This document shows positions 27,484 to 36,587 of a DNA stretch of 64,000 nucleotides, piece by piece. Position 1 is the first letter of the stretch, and every line of letters starts with the position of its first letter. The stretch lies in assembly GCA_052400685.1 (NCBI GenBank), contig JBQTGJ010000012.1; one strand, given 5' to 3'. The stretch is from CAZHHH01 sp052400685 (GTDB lineage: Bacteria > Bacteroidota > Bacteroidia > Bacteroidales > Marinilabiliaceae). Below the pieces are notes generated by a model. That model saw only the letters and a program-made list of their open reading frames with translations, was not told where the DNA came from and ran no database searches. Made by a program: the position numbers and the translations under genes.

Positions 27484-28812
27484 ATGAAGCCTCGAAAATA
27501 CAAATTATTGAAATTGGCCAATTGGCTGTTAATAATAATGACATTTGCAATAGTTTGTACAATGCTACTACTTATTTTATTAGTTAGAGAAAATAAAAAT
27601 GATGGTTTTTTTATCAATACAGCTGGCAAACAACGTTATCTCAGTCAAAAAATATCAAAGACAAGTTTGTTATACCTGAATAGTACTGATAGTACAAAGG
27701 ACTTGGAATATGTAAATGTTTTGGAAGCAGATTTACATCTGTTTGAAACAAATAATGAAGTATTACTTACCAATACCAATTCTCCAATTATATTGAATTC
27801 TTTAATTGAATTGCAACCTGATTTTGAAGTCATTTGTGACAACGCAAAGAATTTGATTCAAAACAGAAAGAATGCGGATTATCTAAATAAGATCCTTGAT
27901 GTGGAGTCCGGTTTCTTACATAATATGAACGAAATTGTACAACGATACGAAAAGGAGAATAAAACCGAAATAAATAAGTTTTTGTTTTATTTAGCCCTTT
28001 CGAAAATGCTGCTAATAGTAGTTTTGGCCTTATTCATTTTAAAAATAATACGACCAGCAATTTTTGAGAATAAAAGATATCAGGATATCGTTTCAGACCA
28101 GAACTCTAAGTTGCTTAAACTGAATAAAGACAAAGACCTTTTCATTACAGTTCTTGCCCACGATTTAAAAAGTCCTTTTAATTCAATACTTGGCTTTTTG
28201 CAATTATTGGAACATAATATACGTTCAAACGATATTAATGAAACAGAATCACAAATTAAAATAATCAATAATTCGGCAAATCAAGTTTATAATTTATTGG
28301 AAAGCTTGTTAAACTGGGCCAGAATGCAAGCTGGTAAAGTGCCATTTTTGCCTCAAAAATTGCAACTTTCATTAATTTGTAGTGAAACGATTGAATTGCT
28401 TAAAACCAACAGTATTTTTAAAGAGATTGAACTGAACCATTTTGTGGAAGATGATATTTCTATCTATGCAGACAAGGCTATGATTAGTACTGTTTTACGA
28501 AACCTTGTATCCAATGCCATTAAATTTACAGAAAGCGGAGGGGTAATAAATATAAATGCCGAAATAAATGATGCAATAGTCTTGATTACAGTTTCTGATA
28601 ATGGGATTGGAATGAATAATGAAGTCATGAATAAATTATTTGATATAACCCAGTTGTATACCACAGTTGGTACAAAAAAGGAAAAAGGAACAGGATTAGG
28701 ATTAGTCCTTTGTAAAGCTTTTGTGGAGAAACATAATGGAACGATTTGGGTAGAAAGTGACTTAGGTATCGGCAGCAATTTTAAGTTTACACTTCCGATA
28801 GCTGATAATTGA
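27484..28812 (+). CDS. sensor histidine kinase with PilJ-like sensor
   Basis: A 442-residue membrane kinase. The first helix is at 12-34 and the second at about 168-188. Between them, INTAGKQRYLSQKISK (about residues 42-57) is the start of the type IV pili/NarX-like sensor domain, a four-helix bundle. The HisKA domain carries the phospho-accepting H226 in LAHDLKSPFNSILGFLQLLE. The ATPase part has NLVSNAIKF, DNGIGM and GTGLGL. There is no receiver domain and no adjacent response regulator gene, so its partner is unknown. Confidence 0.88.
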   Translation: MKPRKYKLLKLANWLLIIMTFAIVCTMLLLILLVRENKNDGFFINTAGKQRYLSQKISKTSLLYLNSTDSTKDLEYVNVLEADLHLFETNNEVLLTNTNSPIILNSLIELQPDFEVICDNAKNLIQNRKNADYLNKILDVESGFLHNMNEIVQRYEKENKTEINKFLFYLALSKMLLIVVLALFILKIIRPAIFENKRYQDIVSDQNSKLLKLNKDKDLFITVLAHDLKSPFNSILGFLQLLEHNIRSNDINETESQIKIINNSANQVYNLLESLLNWARMQAGKVPFLPQKLQLSLICSETIELLKTNSIFKEIELNHFVEDDISIYADKAMISTVLRNLVSNAIKFTESGGVININAEINDAIVLITVSDNGIGMNNEVMNKLFDITQLYTTVGTKKEKGTGLGLVLCKAFVEKHNGTIWVESDLGIGSNFKFTLPIADN

Positions 28813-28849
28813 GAATTGCAGAGGTGTGATTAATCGATAAGCAGGCAAT

Positions 28850-28930
28850 AAATAAGCCTTGGGATATGAGCGGTCGTTACGACACGGCGATTACCTCAGG
28901 TTGAGTGACACCCGAAAGGAGCGCTGTTGC
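28850..28930. repeat. dispersed repeat R5, copy 2
   Basis: TGAGCGGTCGTTACGACACGG, CGATTACCTCAGGTTGA and GACACCCG match the copy at 24107-24195. The rest of the 28813-29140 gap shows no gene. Confidence 0.65.
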
Positions 28931-29140
28931 GAAGATCTCAGAGGTTTTTGGGCGTTATCACTCGCATTAGTTTTGGGTCGTAAATTGATCAATTTGAATT
29001 CCGCCATCTTTTTCGAAATATGATGTGTTCCGCGAAACAATGGTCGGCATAAATAATTGTTGTATGTAATTGAGATGGTTGTGGAATCGACCCGCCGGAG
29101 TCGACTTGCAGGAGAGTGGAAAAAAGAGTTGATGTTTTAT

Positions 29141-29181
29141 AAAAAGAAAAAGCATCTCGTTTTGAGATGCTTTTTCTTTTT
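29141..29181. terminator. bidirectional intrinsic terminator
   Basis: An 18-bp perfect stem (AAAAAGAAAAAGCATCTC against GAGATGCTTTTTCTTTTT) with a 5-base loop. A/T runs flank both sides, so it can end transcripts from both directions: the flotillin gene on the minus strand and read-through from the kinase side. Confidence 0.9.
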
Positions 29182-29196
29182 ATTGATTCAATACCA

Positions 29197-30642
29197 TTAC
29201 GATTCTTCGGTATTATCTTCTTTTTTTGTCTTTTTTTCTTTAACAGGCTTAACATCCTCAATCATCGCTGATTTTTTCTCATCAGCTGTTTTGCCTTTTA
29301 AATAATCCGGTAATTCCATTCCAGCCATTTTAAACAAATCATCCAATGGCGGTAATGATCCCATCATACCTTTCATGAAGTTTGCTGTTGAGGTTCCACC
29401 CTCTTTGCTACCACCGTTTTCCCAAACGGTAACTTTATCAATTTTAATGCCTTTAATAGCTTCCACCTGCGTTTTAACAAGTTCAGGTAATTTATCAGCA
29501 ATCATCATCATAACGGCATCTTTGGAGTTGTTTCCGGCAGCATGTACCAATTTGTCAAATCCGAGTGCTTGTTTGCTAAGAATTTCATATATACCTTTTG
29601 CTTCTGCTTCCATTTTCATGAAAATAGCATCGGCATCACCTTTCGCATGACGACGTGTTTGTTCAGCAACCGCTTCGGCTGCAATTTCAACCTTTTCTTT
29701 ATCGATTTGAGCAGGTACTACAATGTCTGCTGTTTGTGATGCTTTATCACGATCGGCTCTTTTTTGTTCAGCCATTTTTTCAGCCGCGTAGGCTTCTTCT
29801 AAAGCTTTAGCCTGGCTTACTTTTTCCGCAGCAACCGCTTTTCTTTCCGCTTCCGCTTCTTTTTCGCGACGCGTGGCATCAGAATTTGCAATGGTAATTT
29901 TGGCGTTGTTTTCACCTTCCACGGCGGTTGCGTCTGCCGCCGCTACATTGACCCTTTGGTCCTGATGAGCATTTGCTTCTCCAATGGCGCCATCGCGATT
30001 TTTCTCAGCGACACTTTTTTTCGCATCGTTAATAGCTTTGGCAGCCGCTTCTTTTCCAAGTGCATTAATATAACCCGACTCATCATTAATGTCGGTTACA
30101 TTAACGTTAATGAGTTTAAGACCGATTTTTTTAAGTTCTGCTTCAACGTTTGATGAAACAGCTTCCAGAAATTTGTCACGATTATTATTTATCTCTTCAA
30201 TGTCCATGGTTGCCACCACCAAACGCAGTTGACCAAAAATGATATCTTTGGCTAAGTTGCTAATGTCGTCCTGAGATAATCCCAGTAAACGTTCAGCAGC
30301 ATTGGTCATGGTTCCTGGTTCTGTTGAAATACCCACCGTAAAACGTGAAGGCACATCTACACGGATGTTTTGCTTACTTAGCGCATTGGTTAAGTTGATT
30401 TCAATGGATATTGGTGTTAAATCAAGAAACGAATAATCCTGAATGATGGGCCAGATAAATGCGGCACCACCATGGATACATTTGGCTGATCGGGATTCTT
30501 GTGCAAGCCCTTTTCCAACTTTCCCGAAGACGACTAAAATACGATCGGATGGACAGCGTTTGTATCTTTTGAATAAGGATACAATTAAAATAAAAATAAA
30601 GACGACTACTGCAACAGCCAGTATTACTACATATTCTCCCAT
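29197..30642 (-). CDS. floT: flotillin-like SPFH protein
   Basis: 481 residues with one N-terminal membrane helix (5-25), an SPFH domain (KCIHGGAAFIWPIIQDYSFLDLTPISIEI, INVNVTDINDESGYINALG), and a long alanine/glutamate-rich coiled coil (residues ~200-345, with repeated EAEAERKAVAAEKVSQ-type segments) typical of flotillins. These proteins assemble at membrane microdomains. The NfeD-type gene sits 32 bp upstream in the same operon, the usual pair in bacteria. The C-terminal ~60 residues are charged and low complexity. Confidence 0.9.
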   Translation of the reverse strand: MGEYVVILAVAVVVFIFILIVSLFKRYKRCPSDRILVVFGKVGKGLAQESRSAKCIHGGAAFIWPIIQDYSFLDLTPISIEINLTNALSKQNIRVDVPSRFTVGISTEPGTMTNAAERLLGLSQDDISNLAKDIIFGQLRLVVATMDIEEINNNRDKFLEAVSSNVEAELKKIGLKLINVNVTDINDESGYINALGKEAAAKAINDAKKSVAEKNRDGAIGEANAHQDQRVNVAAADATAVEGENNAKITIANSDATRREKEAEAERKAVAAEKVSQAKALEEAYAAEKMAEQKRADRDKASQTADIVVPAQIDKEKVEIAAEAVAEQTRRHAKGDADAIFMKMEAEAKGIYEILSKQALGFDKLVHAAGNNSKDAVMMMIADKLPELVKTQVEAIKGIKIDKVTVWENGGSKEGGTSTANFMKGMMGSLPPLDDLFKMAGMELPDYLKGKTADEKKSAMIEDVKPVKEKKTKKEDNTEES

Positions 30643-30674
30643 ATCTAAAAAATTATTAAAAAATTATTATAAAG

Positions 30675-31265
30675 TTATTTACTTGGTTGTACTAATAGTA
30701 TTTCATTGTTTATTACATCTTTAACTTCAACCAATGCGCCTGTTGCAATCTTTTCGTCATGATCGGTCATGGCATCTAAGGTTTGGATGCCTTGCACCTG
30801 AATTTGTACCTTCCCTAAACCGCTTCGTTTGGGTGGAATGCTTAAATAAACGGAGCAGGTTTTGCCAATGGCGTTTTTTAAATTTAAGGTTCCGGAGTCG
30901 GCCAGTTTTGACATAAAGTACAAGATAGAAGCCATTAGCGTCATCATTAATGTTCCGGCAATGGTTGAGATTAATACAGAAATTCCAACACTTAAGTTTG
31001 CATCGAAACATACAATACCTGTCCATCCAAAAATGGTAAAAAAGGCAATAAGGTTTTTTAAGGTTAAAAACTGAAAATCGATACCTAAGTCATTATCGAT
31101 GGAAGAGTCTACATCGCCATTGGCAGATGCGTCATCCATATCTCCACCTGTAAATGTAAGGATGATTTGAATAATAAAAAGGGCAGAAAAAGGTAAGGCA
31201 ATTAGCCAGTTTATTTTCTCAAACAGAACCATATCGGTCCACCATGTTGAAGCTAAAAACACCAT
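30675..31265 (-). CDS. NfeD/YuaF-type membrane protein
   Basis: A 196-residue protein with three membrane helices (about 17-38, 70-88, 92-116), an acidic linker between the first two (TGGDMDDASANGDVDSS), and a C-terminal OB-fold-like beta domain (NLKNAIGKTCSVYLSIPP..., GKVQIQVQGIQTLDAMT...). This matches the short NfeD/YuaF type that is encoded with flotillins and joins them in membrane microdomains. It is the first gene of the two-gene operon. Confidence 0.82.
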   Translation of the reverse strand: MVFLASTWWTDMVLFEKINWLIALPFSALFIIQIILTFTGGDMDDASANGDVDSSIDNDLGIDFQFLTLKNLIAFFTIFGWTGIVCFDANLSVGISVLISTIAGTLMMTLMASILYFMSKLADSGTLNLKNAIGKTCSVYLSIPPKRSGLGKVQIQVQGIQTLDAMTDHDEKIATGALVEVKDVINNEILLVQPSK

Positions 31266-31451
31266 AGGTTAAAAATATGTAATTTCCATTAAGCAATGTA
31301 ATAAAATTATATATGCAAATTTGGGTTAATTAATCTGTTTTGATGCTACAAATTCTCTATTTTTTTCACCAGAAATAGCAAGTGATCCATACAGCGTCAA
31401 ATTGCATTTTTTTGATTGGGTAAGCCTCTAAAATGTAATATCTGAATTACT
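31266..31451. other. upstream region of the nfeD-floT operon
   Basis: AT-rich; no gene or convincing promoter match seen. GCAAATTTG near 31315 is a short palindrome. Confidence 0.4.
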
Positions 31452-31810
31452 ATTGTCCGGTAAAAAATATATTTTCCATTTAAGTGCTCAAGCCGCACGG
31501 GCTTTTACTTTTTTTACTCGTTGAGGTTTGTTTTTCAAAGGTATTCGTGATCCGCTTCGCTCCACTACAGCAAAAAAAAGTAAACAAAAAATGCCGCCGC
31601 TGCAAGTAATTTCCTAAAAATCAATTTCATTGTCTAAAATCCGGGAACTCGCTTCGCTCAACCAACCCGGATTTCTTTACGCCAATAAAATTGATTTTCT
31701 TAACGGAAATTTCTTGAGGCGGAAAGCAACCCCAATATCTTCTAAAATCTCTGGCTCGCACATTGGATCTGGGTTCTAATAATTTCTCTAAATTTTTACC
31801 GGACACCAAT
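31452..31810. repeat. MITE-like repeat R2, copy 1
   Basis: Starts ATTGTCCGGTAAAAAATATA and ends TTTTTACCGGACACCAAT, so the ends are inverted repeats around a TGTCCGGTAAAAAT core. The interior (GTGCTCAAGCCG-ACGGGCTT, CCGCTGCAAGTAATTTCCT, GGAAATTTCTTGAGGCGGAA, AACCCCAATATCT) matches 60573-60920. Within it, at TTTCCT / TTAACGGAAA, about 85 bp are inserted that form their own palindrome (AAATCAATTTCATTG...CAATAAAATTGATTT and ATCCGGG...CCCGGAT). No transposase is encoded. Confidence 0.85.
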
Positions 31811-32046
31811 GTATCTGAATATTTTATTTATGATAGCACCCAGCATGACATATTAATATGAAATGACCATGATAAAGGATTTTTCACACAGGGAGATGAT
31901 TATTTTCATGGGAGTTCCATGTGACATTAACAAACGAATTATAAACACATGAAAGGAACACGTTTCGAAATTTGGTATAACTAATCCGATTTATCATTTT
32001 TGTTTTTCATCAGGTTCACGCAGAGCAAATAAACCATTCCTGTCTT
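31811..32046. other. leader region of the truncated regulator
   Basis: From about 31965 this matches the region upstream of the intact regulator at 56985-57070 (TTTCGAAATTTGG-ATAACT, ATAAACCATTC-T-TT), so the duplication includes the promoter region. No other gene. Confidence 0.6.
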
Positions 32047-32262
32047 ATGAGAAGCAAATTGCAAGATGATATTTCAACCGTATATTTCAAGCTGTTGAAC
32101 CAGCAACAATTTGTTGCAGACGAATTGGATTATGTTGTTTTTGATAAGCAGAAACCAATGTTGCAAATGCTGGCAGATCATGCCAATTGCGGTATTAGTG
32201 TTTTTGATATGTATAAAAAACACACATCTTTTATTCGCCCAACCTCGAGAACAAGGCAGTAA
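32047..32262 (+). pseudogene. truncated LuxR-type regulator copy
   Basis: The first ~57 residues (LLNQQQFVADELDYVVFDKQKPMLQMLADHANCGISVFDMYKK and before) are about 80% identical to the N-terminus of the regulator at 57071-57856. The copy then loses frame: SHIFYSP in the intact gene becomes HTSFIRP here, and sequence related to the parent ends within a further ~10 codons. The PAS-like and DNA-binding parts are absent. A 21-bp minisatellite follows. Confidence 0.85.
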
Positions 32263-32327
32263 TTCCATCTCCTGATGAATAGATGGCAGGTTCCCATCTT
32301 TGAATGTAAAGATAAAATCCCATCCAT

Positions 32328-32600
32328 GCGGCACTCGTGCAGAATCATCCGGCATTTGTGCAGAGCCTCGCGGCACTTGTGCAGAACCATGCGGCACTTG
32401 TGCAGAGCCTCGCGGCACTTGTGCAGAACCATCCGGCACTCGTGCAGAGCCTCGCGGCACTCGTGCAGAGCCTCGTGGCACTTGTGCAGAGTCATCCGGC
32501 ACTTGTGCAGAGCCTCGCGGCACTTGTGCAGAACCATCCGGCACTTGTGCAGAGCCTCGCGGCACTTGTGCAGAATCATACGGCCCCCGGGCAGAACCAT
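32328..32600. repeat. 21-bp minisatellite
   Basis: About thirteen units of the form CGGCACTTGTGCAGAGCCTCG. The part GGCACTTGTGCAGA is constant (with occasional CTCGTG) and the rest alternates between GCCTCGC and variants such as ACCATCC, ACCATGC and GTCATCC. The array lacks in-frame stops on both strands, which makes long but meaningless reading frames. It ends with a CCCCCGGGCAG...CCCCGGGGGCC palindrome at 32585-32613. Confidence 0.93.
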
Positions 32601-32639
32601 GCTCCCCGGGGGCCGAAAAAAAAATAGCCATAATGATTT

Positions 32640-32962
32640 TTACTTTCTAATTTTTCGGATTTTCTTAACAATCTCGCTCTCTTTTCCATATAGACCGGAA
32701 AGAAGATCTGCCATATTGGAAGCTTCCCTGTAAGCCTCATTTAACAAATTATTGGCATGGGTTGTAGCCTCTATGGCTTTGGCAGCTGCCGATTGCTGTG
32801 CAATTTCGGTTTTAGTAACGTTTTTTCTTTTGTTTTTAATGATTCAACCTTTGCCGCAGGATCAAATTCTTTTTCAGTCATGGTTGCTTGTTCTTCCTCC
32901 ATGAGTGTGATCATTTGCGAAACGAAATCACGTTTCCCTGCTTCATTTAACCGGGCACCAAT
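32640..32962 (-). pseudogene. frameshifted gene fragment of unknown family
   Basis: Two reading frames join into one coherent ~108-residue C-terminal piece: first ARLNEAGKRDFVSQMITLMEEEQ... then, after a one-base shift in a run of A's near 32830, KTEIAQQSAAAKAIEATTHANNLLNEAYREASNMADLLSGL and the stop. The fragment is helical and alanine-rich. It runs straight on from the stop codon of the cobK-cbiD gene without a start of its own, so it looks like the tail of a lost gene. I do not recognise the family with certainty. Confidence 0.6.
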
Positions 32963-32971
32963 ATAAGTAAT

Positions 32972-34810
32972 CTATTCCTTGTTTATTTTAATTTTCAGCC
33001 CTTCATCGTTGAGCAGCACGAATGTGAATTTTATGCCTTTAGGAATTAGGGCCGAACAGCGATCAAAGCAACGTCGGGCAATTTCAAGGTAAAAAGGCTC
33101 GGTGGCGGAAAACGGGATGATGTGTTGAATGGCATTGGCTATTGTTAAGCCGGCTATTTTCAGGGAAATGGAGATGGGATACCTGCATTTGTCGGCTACT
33201 GTGGCAGCAAAACGGGCGTTGAAGGTTGATTTTTTACTGTGTGTGTCCATGTTGCCTTCGGCCAGTTTAACGGCTTTCCCAAACATGAGTCCCATGGTTA
33301 TTTGGGGTATTTTTTGTGCGGTTGCCAGTTGAAGCGATTGGCCGACCATATTTCCAAAATGAATATAGGCCGTGTCGGGCAGATCGGGGTACAAAGGTCT
33401 GAGCATGTTTTCGCTTCGCTTGCCGGAGGTTAACACCACTCGGTTTATCTTTGATTCGTGGGCTACCGAGAGCTGGTAGCCGATGGTGGCTAAAAAGGCT
33501 TCATTGGAGTAAGGTTTTACCTTGCCGGTGGTGCCGATGATTGAGATGCCACCGACGACACCAACCCTGGCGTTAAAAGTTTGGAGCGCCAGTTTTTCGC
33601 CGTCCGGCACAAAAGGGGTTACTTCAAAGCCGGTCTCCAACTCATACGCCCCGGAGAGGTGTTGTAACATTTCGGAAATCATTTTTCGTGGCATGGGATT
33701 GATGGCCGGTTCGCCAACAGGCAGGGGCAGACCGGGCAGCGTGACTTTGCCGATTCCTTGTCCCTGTAAAAAGGAAATTCCTTCTTTGGTGGTCAGGGTT
33801 AGTTGGCAGCCGATTTCTTTTCCATGGGTCACGTCGGCATCGTCGCCACCATTTTTAATAACGGTGCATGCAGCCTGCTTTTGGGTGAGTGTTTTGGGGA
33901 AAATCAGAAAGCCGGTTTGTTCGCCGTTTGGCAATGATAGCTGCACCGATTCTGGGAATTTTTTTTCTGCAAGCGCCAAAAAGCATGCTTTGGCGGCTGC
34001 CGTTGTACACACCCCGGTGGTATATCCGGTGCGAAGAACACCTTCTTTTTTTAAGATGGTCTTTCGCAGGCGATAAATCTGTTGCAGTAATTCTTTGGGC
34101 GAATCAACCACATAATCGAAATGGGGCAGTGGCGCTCTTTTAACCATCCAGAGTGGAATACCCATCTTTTGAGCGACGCTGATTTTTGTCTCTGTAAATC
34201 CGGAGCTCCCGCTCTCTTTGCTTAACAGAAGTTGAGCGCCTGTCTTTTTTACCAATAACTGAAGTTCATCTTCATCACCGGAAGGATGCATGGGAATGAT
34301 CAGGTGGTTGGGAATGGAGGTGTTCAAAGCCTTTTGACGGCTCAAAGAAGTGTCGAGGATCCGGAAATAGCAGGTGCGTGATTGCCACACCGGTTGGAGT
34401 GCTGTAATGGTTTGTACGCCTGTCAATGCCAGTATTTTGAGATAGTGGCTACGGAGGATGGCTTGCGTGAGTTGTTCAAACGATTCGAAAGAAGTGATGT
34501 TGGGGTGCGATGCGGTTTCGGGATATTGTCGTTCGTATCGCAGAACGGGCGTTTTTACTTCATTTGCGGCATCATGGATGTTTTGATGCAGCTGACTGGC
34601 AAATGGGTGAGCGGCATCGATGATTAAGCCGACATTATTGGCCCTGCAAAACGACACAATGGCAGAGCGATCCATCTCCCCGCACAGGTTTTTCCCTTTG
34701 TGATGAGAAACAACTTCCGTTTTTGTGGAGTAGACATAGTCTTCGTCGATAAAATCGAGGACGTCTGCTGTTTTTCGGCCCTCAGTGGTGCCACCAAATA
34801 ATAGTATCAT
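32972..34810 (-). CDS. cobK-cbiD: CobK-CbiD fusion (precorrin-6A reductase / cobalt-precorrin-5B methyltransferase)
   Basis: 612 residues. Residues 1-250 are the NAD(P)H-dependent precorrin-6A reductase (MILLFGGTTEGRKTADVL at the start, IIDAAHPFASQLHQN in the middle), which reduces the corrin ring. Residues ~255-612 are CbiD, the C1 methyltransferase of the anaerobic route (RTGYTTGVCTTAAAKACFLAL, NGGDDADVTHGKEIG). I start at MILLFGG because that is the family start and lies 7 bp after the upstream stop; a longer frame would overlap the neighbour by 89 bp. Last gene of the B12 operon. Confidence 0.92.
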   Translation of the reverse strand: MILLFGGTTEGRKTADVLDFIDEDYVYSTKTEVVSHHKGKNLCGEMDRSAIVSFCRANNVGLIIDAAHPFASQLHQNIHDAANEVKTPVLRYERQYPETASHPNITSFESFEQLTQAILRSHYLKILALTGVQTITALQPVWQSRTCYFRILDTSLSRQKALNTSIPNHLIIPMHPSGDEDELQLLVKKTGAQLLLSKESGSSGFTETKISVAQKMGIPLWMVKRAPLPHFDYVVDSPKELLQQIYRLRKTILKKEGVLRTGYTTGVCTTAAAKACFLALAEKKFPESVQLSLPNGEQTGFLIFPKTLTQKQAACTVIKNGGDDADVTHGKEIGCQLTLTTKEGISFLQGQGIGKVTLPGLPLPVGEPAINPMPRKMISEMLQHLSGAYELETGFEVTPFVPDGEKLALQTFNARVGVVGGISIIGTTGKVKPYSNEAFLATIGYQLSVAHESKINRVVLTSGKRSENMLRPLYPDLPDTAYIHFGNMVGQSLQLATAQKIPQITMGLMFGKAVKLAEGNMDTHSKKSTFNARFAATVADKCRYPISISLKIAGLTIANAIQHIIPFSATEPFYLEIARRCFDRCSALIPKGIKFTFVLLNDEGLKIKINKE

Positions 34811-34817
34811 TGGTTGT

Positions 34818-36587
34818 TTAATTTGTTTTTCTGAAAGCATGGGCAAAATGGGGATCGTAAAGTTTCGATTCTCCCGTCCTGTTGTCAATGGCTTTTCCAA
34901 CAACAATGAGCGTGGTCATTTTTAAATGGTTTTCATTTACCGTGCGGGCCAGTGTCTGCAATGTGCAACGGTATATTTTTTCATCTTTCCAGGTGAGTTT
35001 GTAACACACTGCAACGGGTGTTTCAGGAGGGTAATGGGTGAGCAGTTCTGTCTCAACTTTTTGGGCAATTGAGGCGCTTAAAAAGATGCACATGGTGCTT
35101 TGGGATTGGGCCAGCTTATGCAGTTGCTCTTTTTCGGGCATAGGCGTTCGTCCTTCGCCCCGTGTTAAGACGATGGTCTGAACCTCTTCGGGTATGGTAA
35201 ACTGAGATTTTAATGCCGCGGCGGCGGCCTGAAACGATGAAATGCCGGGCGTTATATGATACTGCCACTGTTTTTGATCCATCACGGCCATCTGTTCCTG
35301 TATGGCGCCATAAATGCAGGGATCGCCGGTGTGCAGACGTACCACAAACAAATGGCGGTTATAAAAGTGCGCCATACGTTCTATCTGTGTGTTCAGATCC
35401 ATGCCGGCCGAGCTCTCCGTTACGCAACCCGGTTTGGCATAATGTGTCAGCTCTTCGGGAACCAGACTGCCGGCATATAAGATGTAGTCGGCCATTTGCA
35501 ACAACCGTTTTCCGCGTACCGATATCAGCTCCGGATCGCCGGGACCCGCACCTACAAATTCGATAAAACCCTTTCGTTCCATTTGTGCATCGAGGGCTAC
35601 GGCCAGGGTGTAGAATTTTTCGCCGGCTTGTAATTTTGTTTTGGGTAGGAGCAGACTGTTACAGGCGCGATGCATGGCAGATGCTTCGGCAACGCCTTTA
35701 CTGCCTGTAATTTTTTCTACTGTTTCAGATGGATTGGGAACCTCGTATTTCGAGAGTATTTTTTCGCTGTAAGCTGTAAGGGGAATATTCCATTTGTGGC
35801 TTAAAAACAGGAATGCCGGTTCGTCCTGTTTTATGTTTATTGTGTTGAGCGAGGCCACCGACAGGGGCGACAGGTTGTTGGATCGCAGTGCCTCCCGGAG
35901 TGTGTCATAAAAACTGTCGGGCGGCAGATCCCGTTGGCAGCCCAGACCCAGATGAAGCATGGGCGGCCGGTAAAAGATGGCTTTATCTCCAAAGTCATAG
36001 AGAAAAGGGGTGATGGCCAGAATCAGGTCATAGCGGTCGGGATCAAGTGTTTCGGACGAATAAAAGAGATCGACGAATGGCGGACATTCGGATTCCAGAA
36101 AGATGGTGCCTTCATCTCTGGCTTCTATCAATAAAGCTGTTTTGGCGCCATTAATAAATCGACTCATCAGTCGGGGCAGATGGCCTGCGTGTTCTATCTT
36201 CCAGTTATATCGGTCGGGGAGCAGGTCCAGGGGCCAAAGATCAGAGGTGTCGCTTACCGTGGTCACAACCGGCACTGCACCAAGTAACCCGGCCAGTTTT
36301 CGGGCCCATTGGTTGGCACCACCGATATGCCCCGAAAGAACAGGTTGCACAAATTGTCCATTGGCATCAATGTTAATCACGGCGGGGTCTTCTTTTTTAT
36401 TTTTTAGAAAGGGCGCTATTTCGCGAACGCAAATGCCCAATGCACCGATAAATATCAGAGCTTCGTTGCTCTGCCACAGTGGTCCGTAATGAATGGGGTG
36501 GACTGCTAGTTGGGCGTCAACGCCTTTCTCAATCAGCGTTTGGGCGAGCAGCCGCCCTTTGTCGGAATGAGCTATGATGGCTATCAT
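34818..36587 (-). CDS. cbiG-cbiF: CbiG-CbiF fusion (cobalt-precorrin-5A hydrolase / precorrin-4 C11-methyltransferase)
   Basis: 589 residues. Residues 1-335 are CbiG, which opens the delta-lactone of cobalt-precorrin-5A and releases acetaldehyde; it contains FIGALGICVREIAPFLKNK, NGQFVQPVLSGHIGGANQWA and LGLGCQRD. Residues ~340-589 are the SAM-dependent C11 methyltransferase: FIEFVGAGPGDPELISVRG, ILYAGSLVPEEL, and HTGDPCIYGAIQEQM. CbiG is a marker of the oxygen-independent pathway. The start overlaps the cbiET stop by 4 bp. Confidence 0.92.
   Translation of the reverse strand: MIAIIAHSDKGRLLAQTLIEKGVDAQLAVHPIHYGPLWQSNEALIFIGALGICVREIAPFLKNKKEDPAVINIDANGQFVQPVLSGHIGGANQWARKLAGLLGAVPVVTTVSDTSDLWPLDLLPDRYNWKIEHAGHLPRLMSRFINGAKTALLIEARDEGTIFLESECPPFVDLFYSSETLDPDRYDLILAITPFLYDFGDKAIFYRPPMLHLGLGCQRDLPPDSFYDTLREALRSNNLSPLSVASLNTINIKQDEPAFLFLSHKWNIPLTAYSEKILSKYEVPNPSETVEKITGSKGVAEASAMHRACNSLLLPKTKLQAGEKFYTLAVALDAQMERKGFIEFVGAGPGDPELISVRGKRLLQMADYILYAGSLVPEELTHYAKPGCVTESSAGMDLNTQIERMAHFYNRHLFVVRLHTGDPCIYGAIQEQMAVMDQKQWQYHITPGISSFQAAAAALKSQFTIPEEVQTIVLTRGEGRTPMPEKEQLHKLAQSQSTMCIFLSASIAQKVETELLTHYPPETPVAVCYKLTWKDEKIYRCTLQTLARTVNENHLKMTTLIVVGKAIDNRTGESKLYDPHFAHAFRKTN

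Noticed and set aside
32178..32733. Five overlapping open frames through the 21-bp array
   Set aside because: Same artefact: both strands and several frames are open at once, so none can be preferred as a gene.
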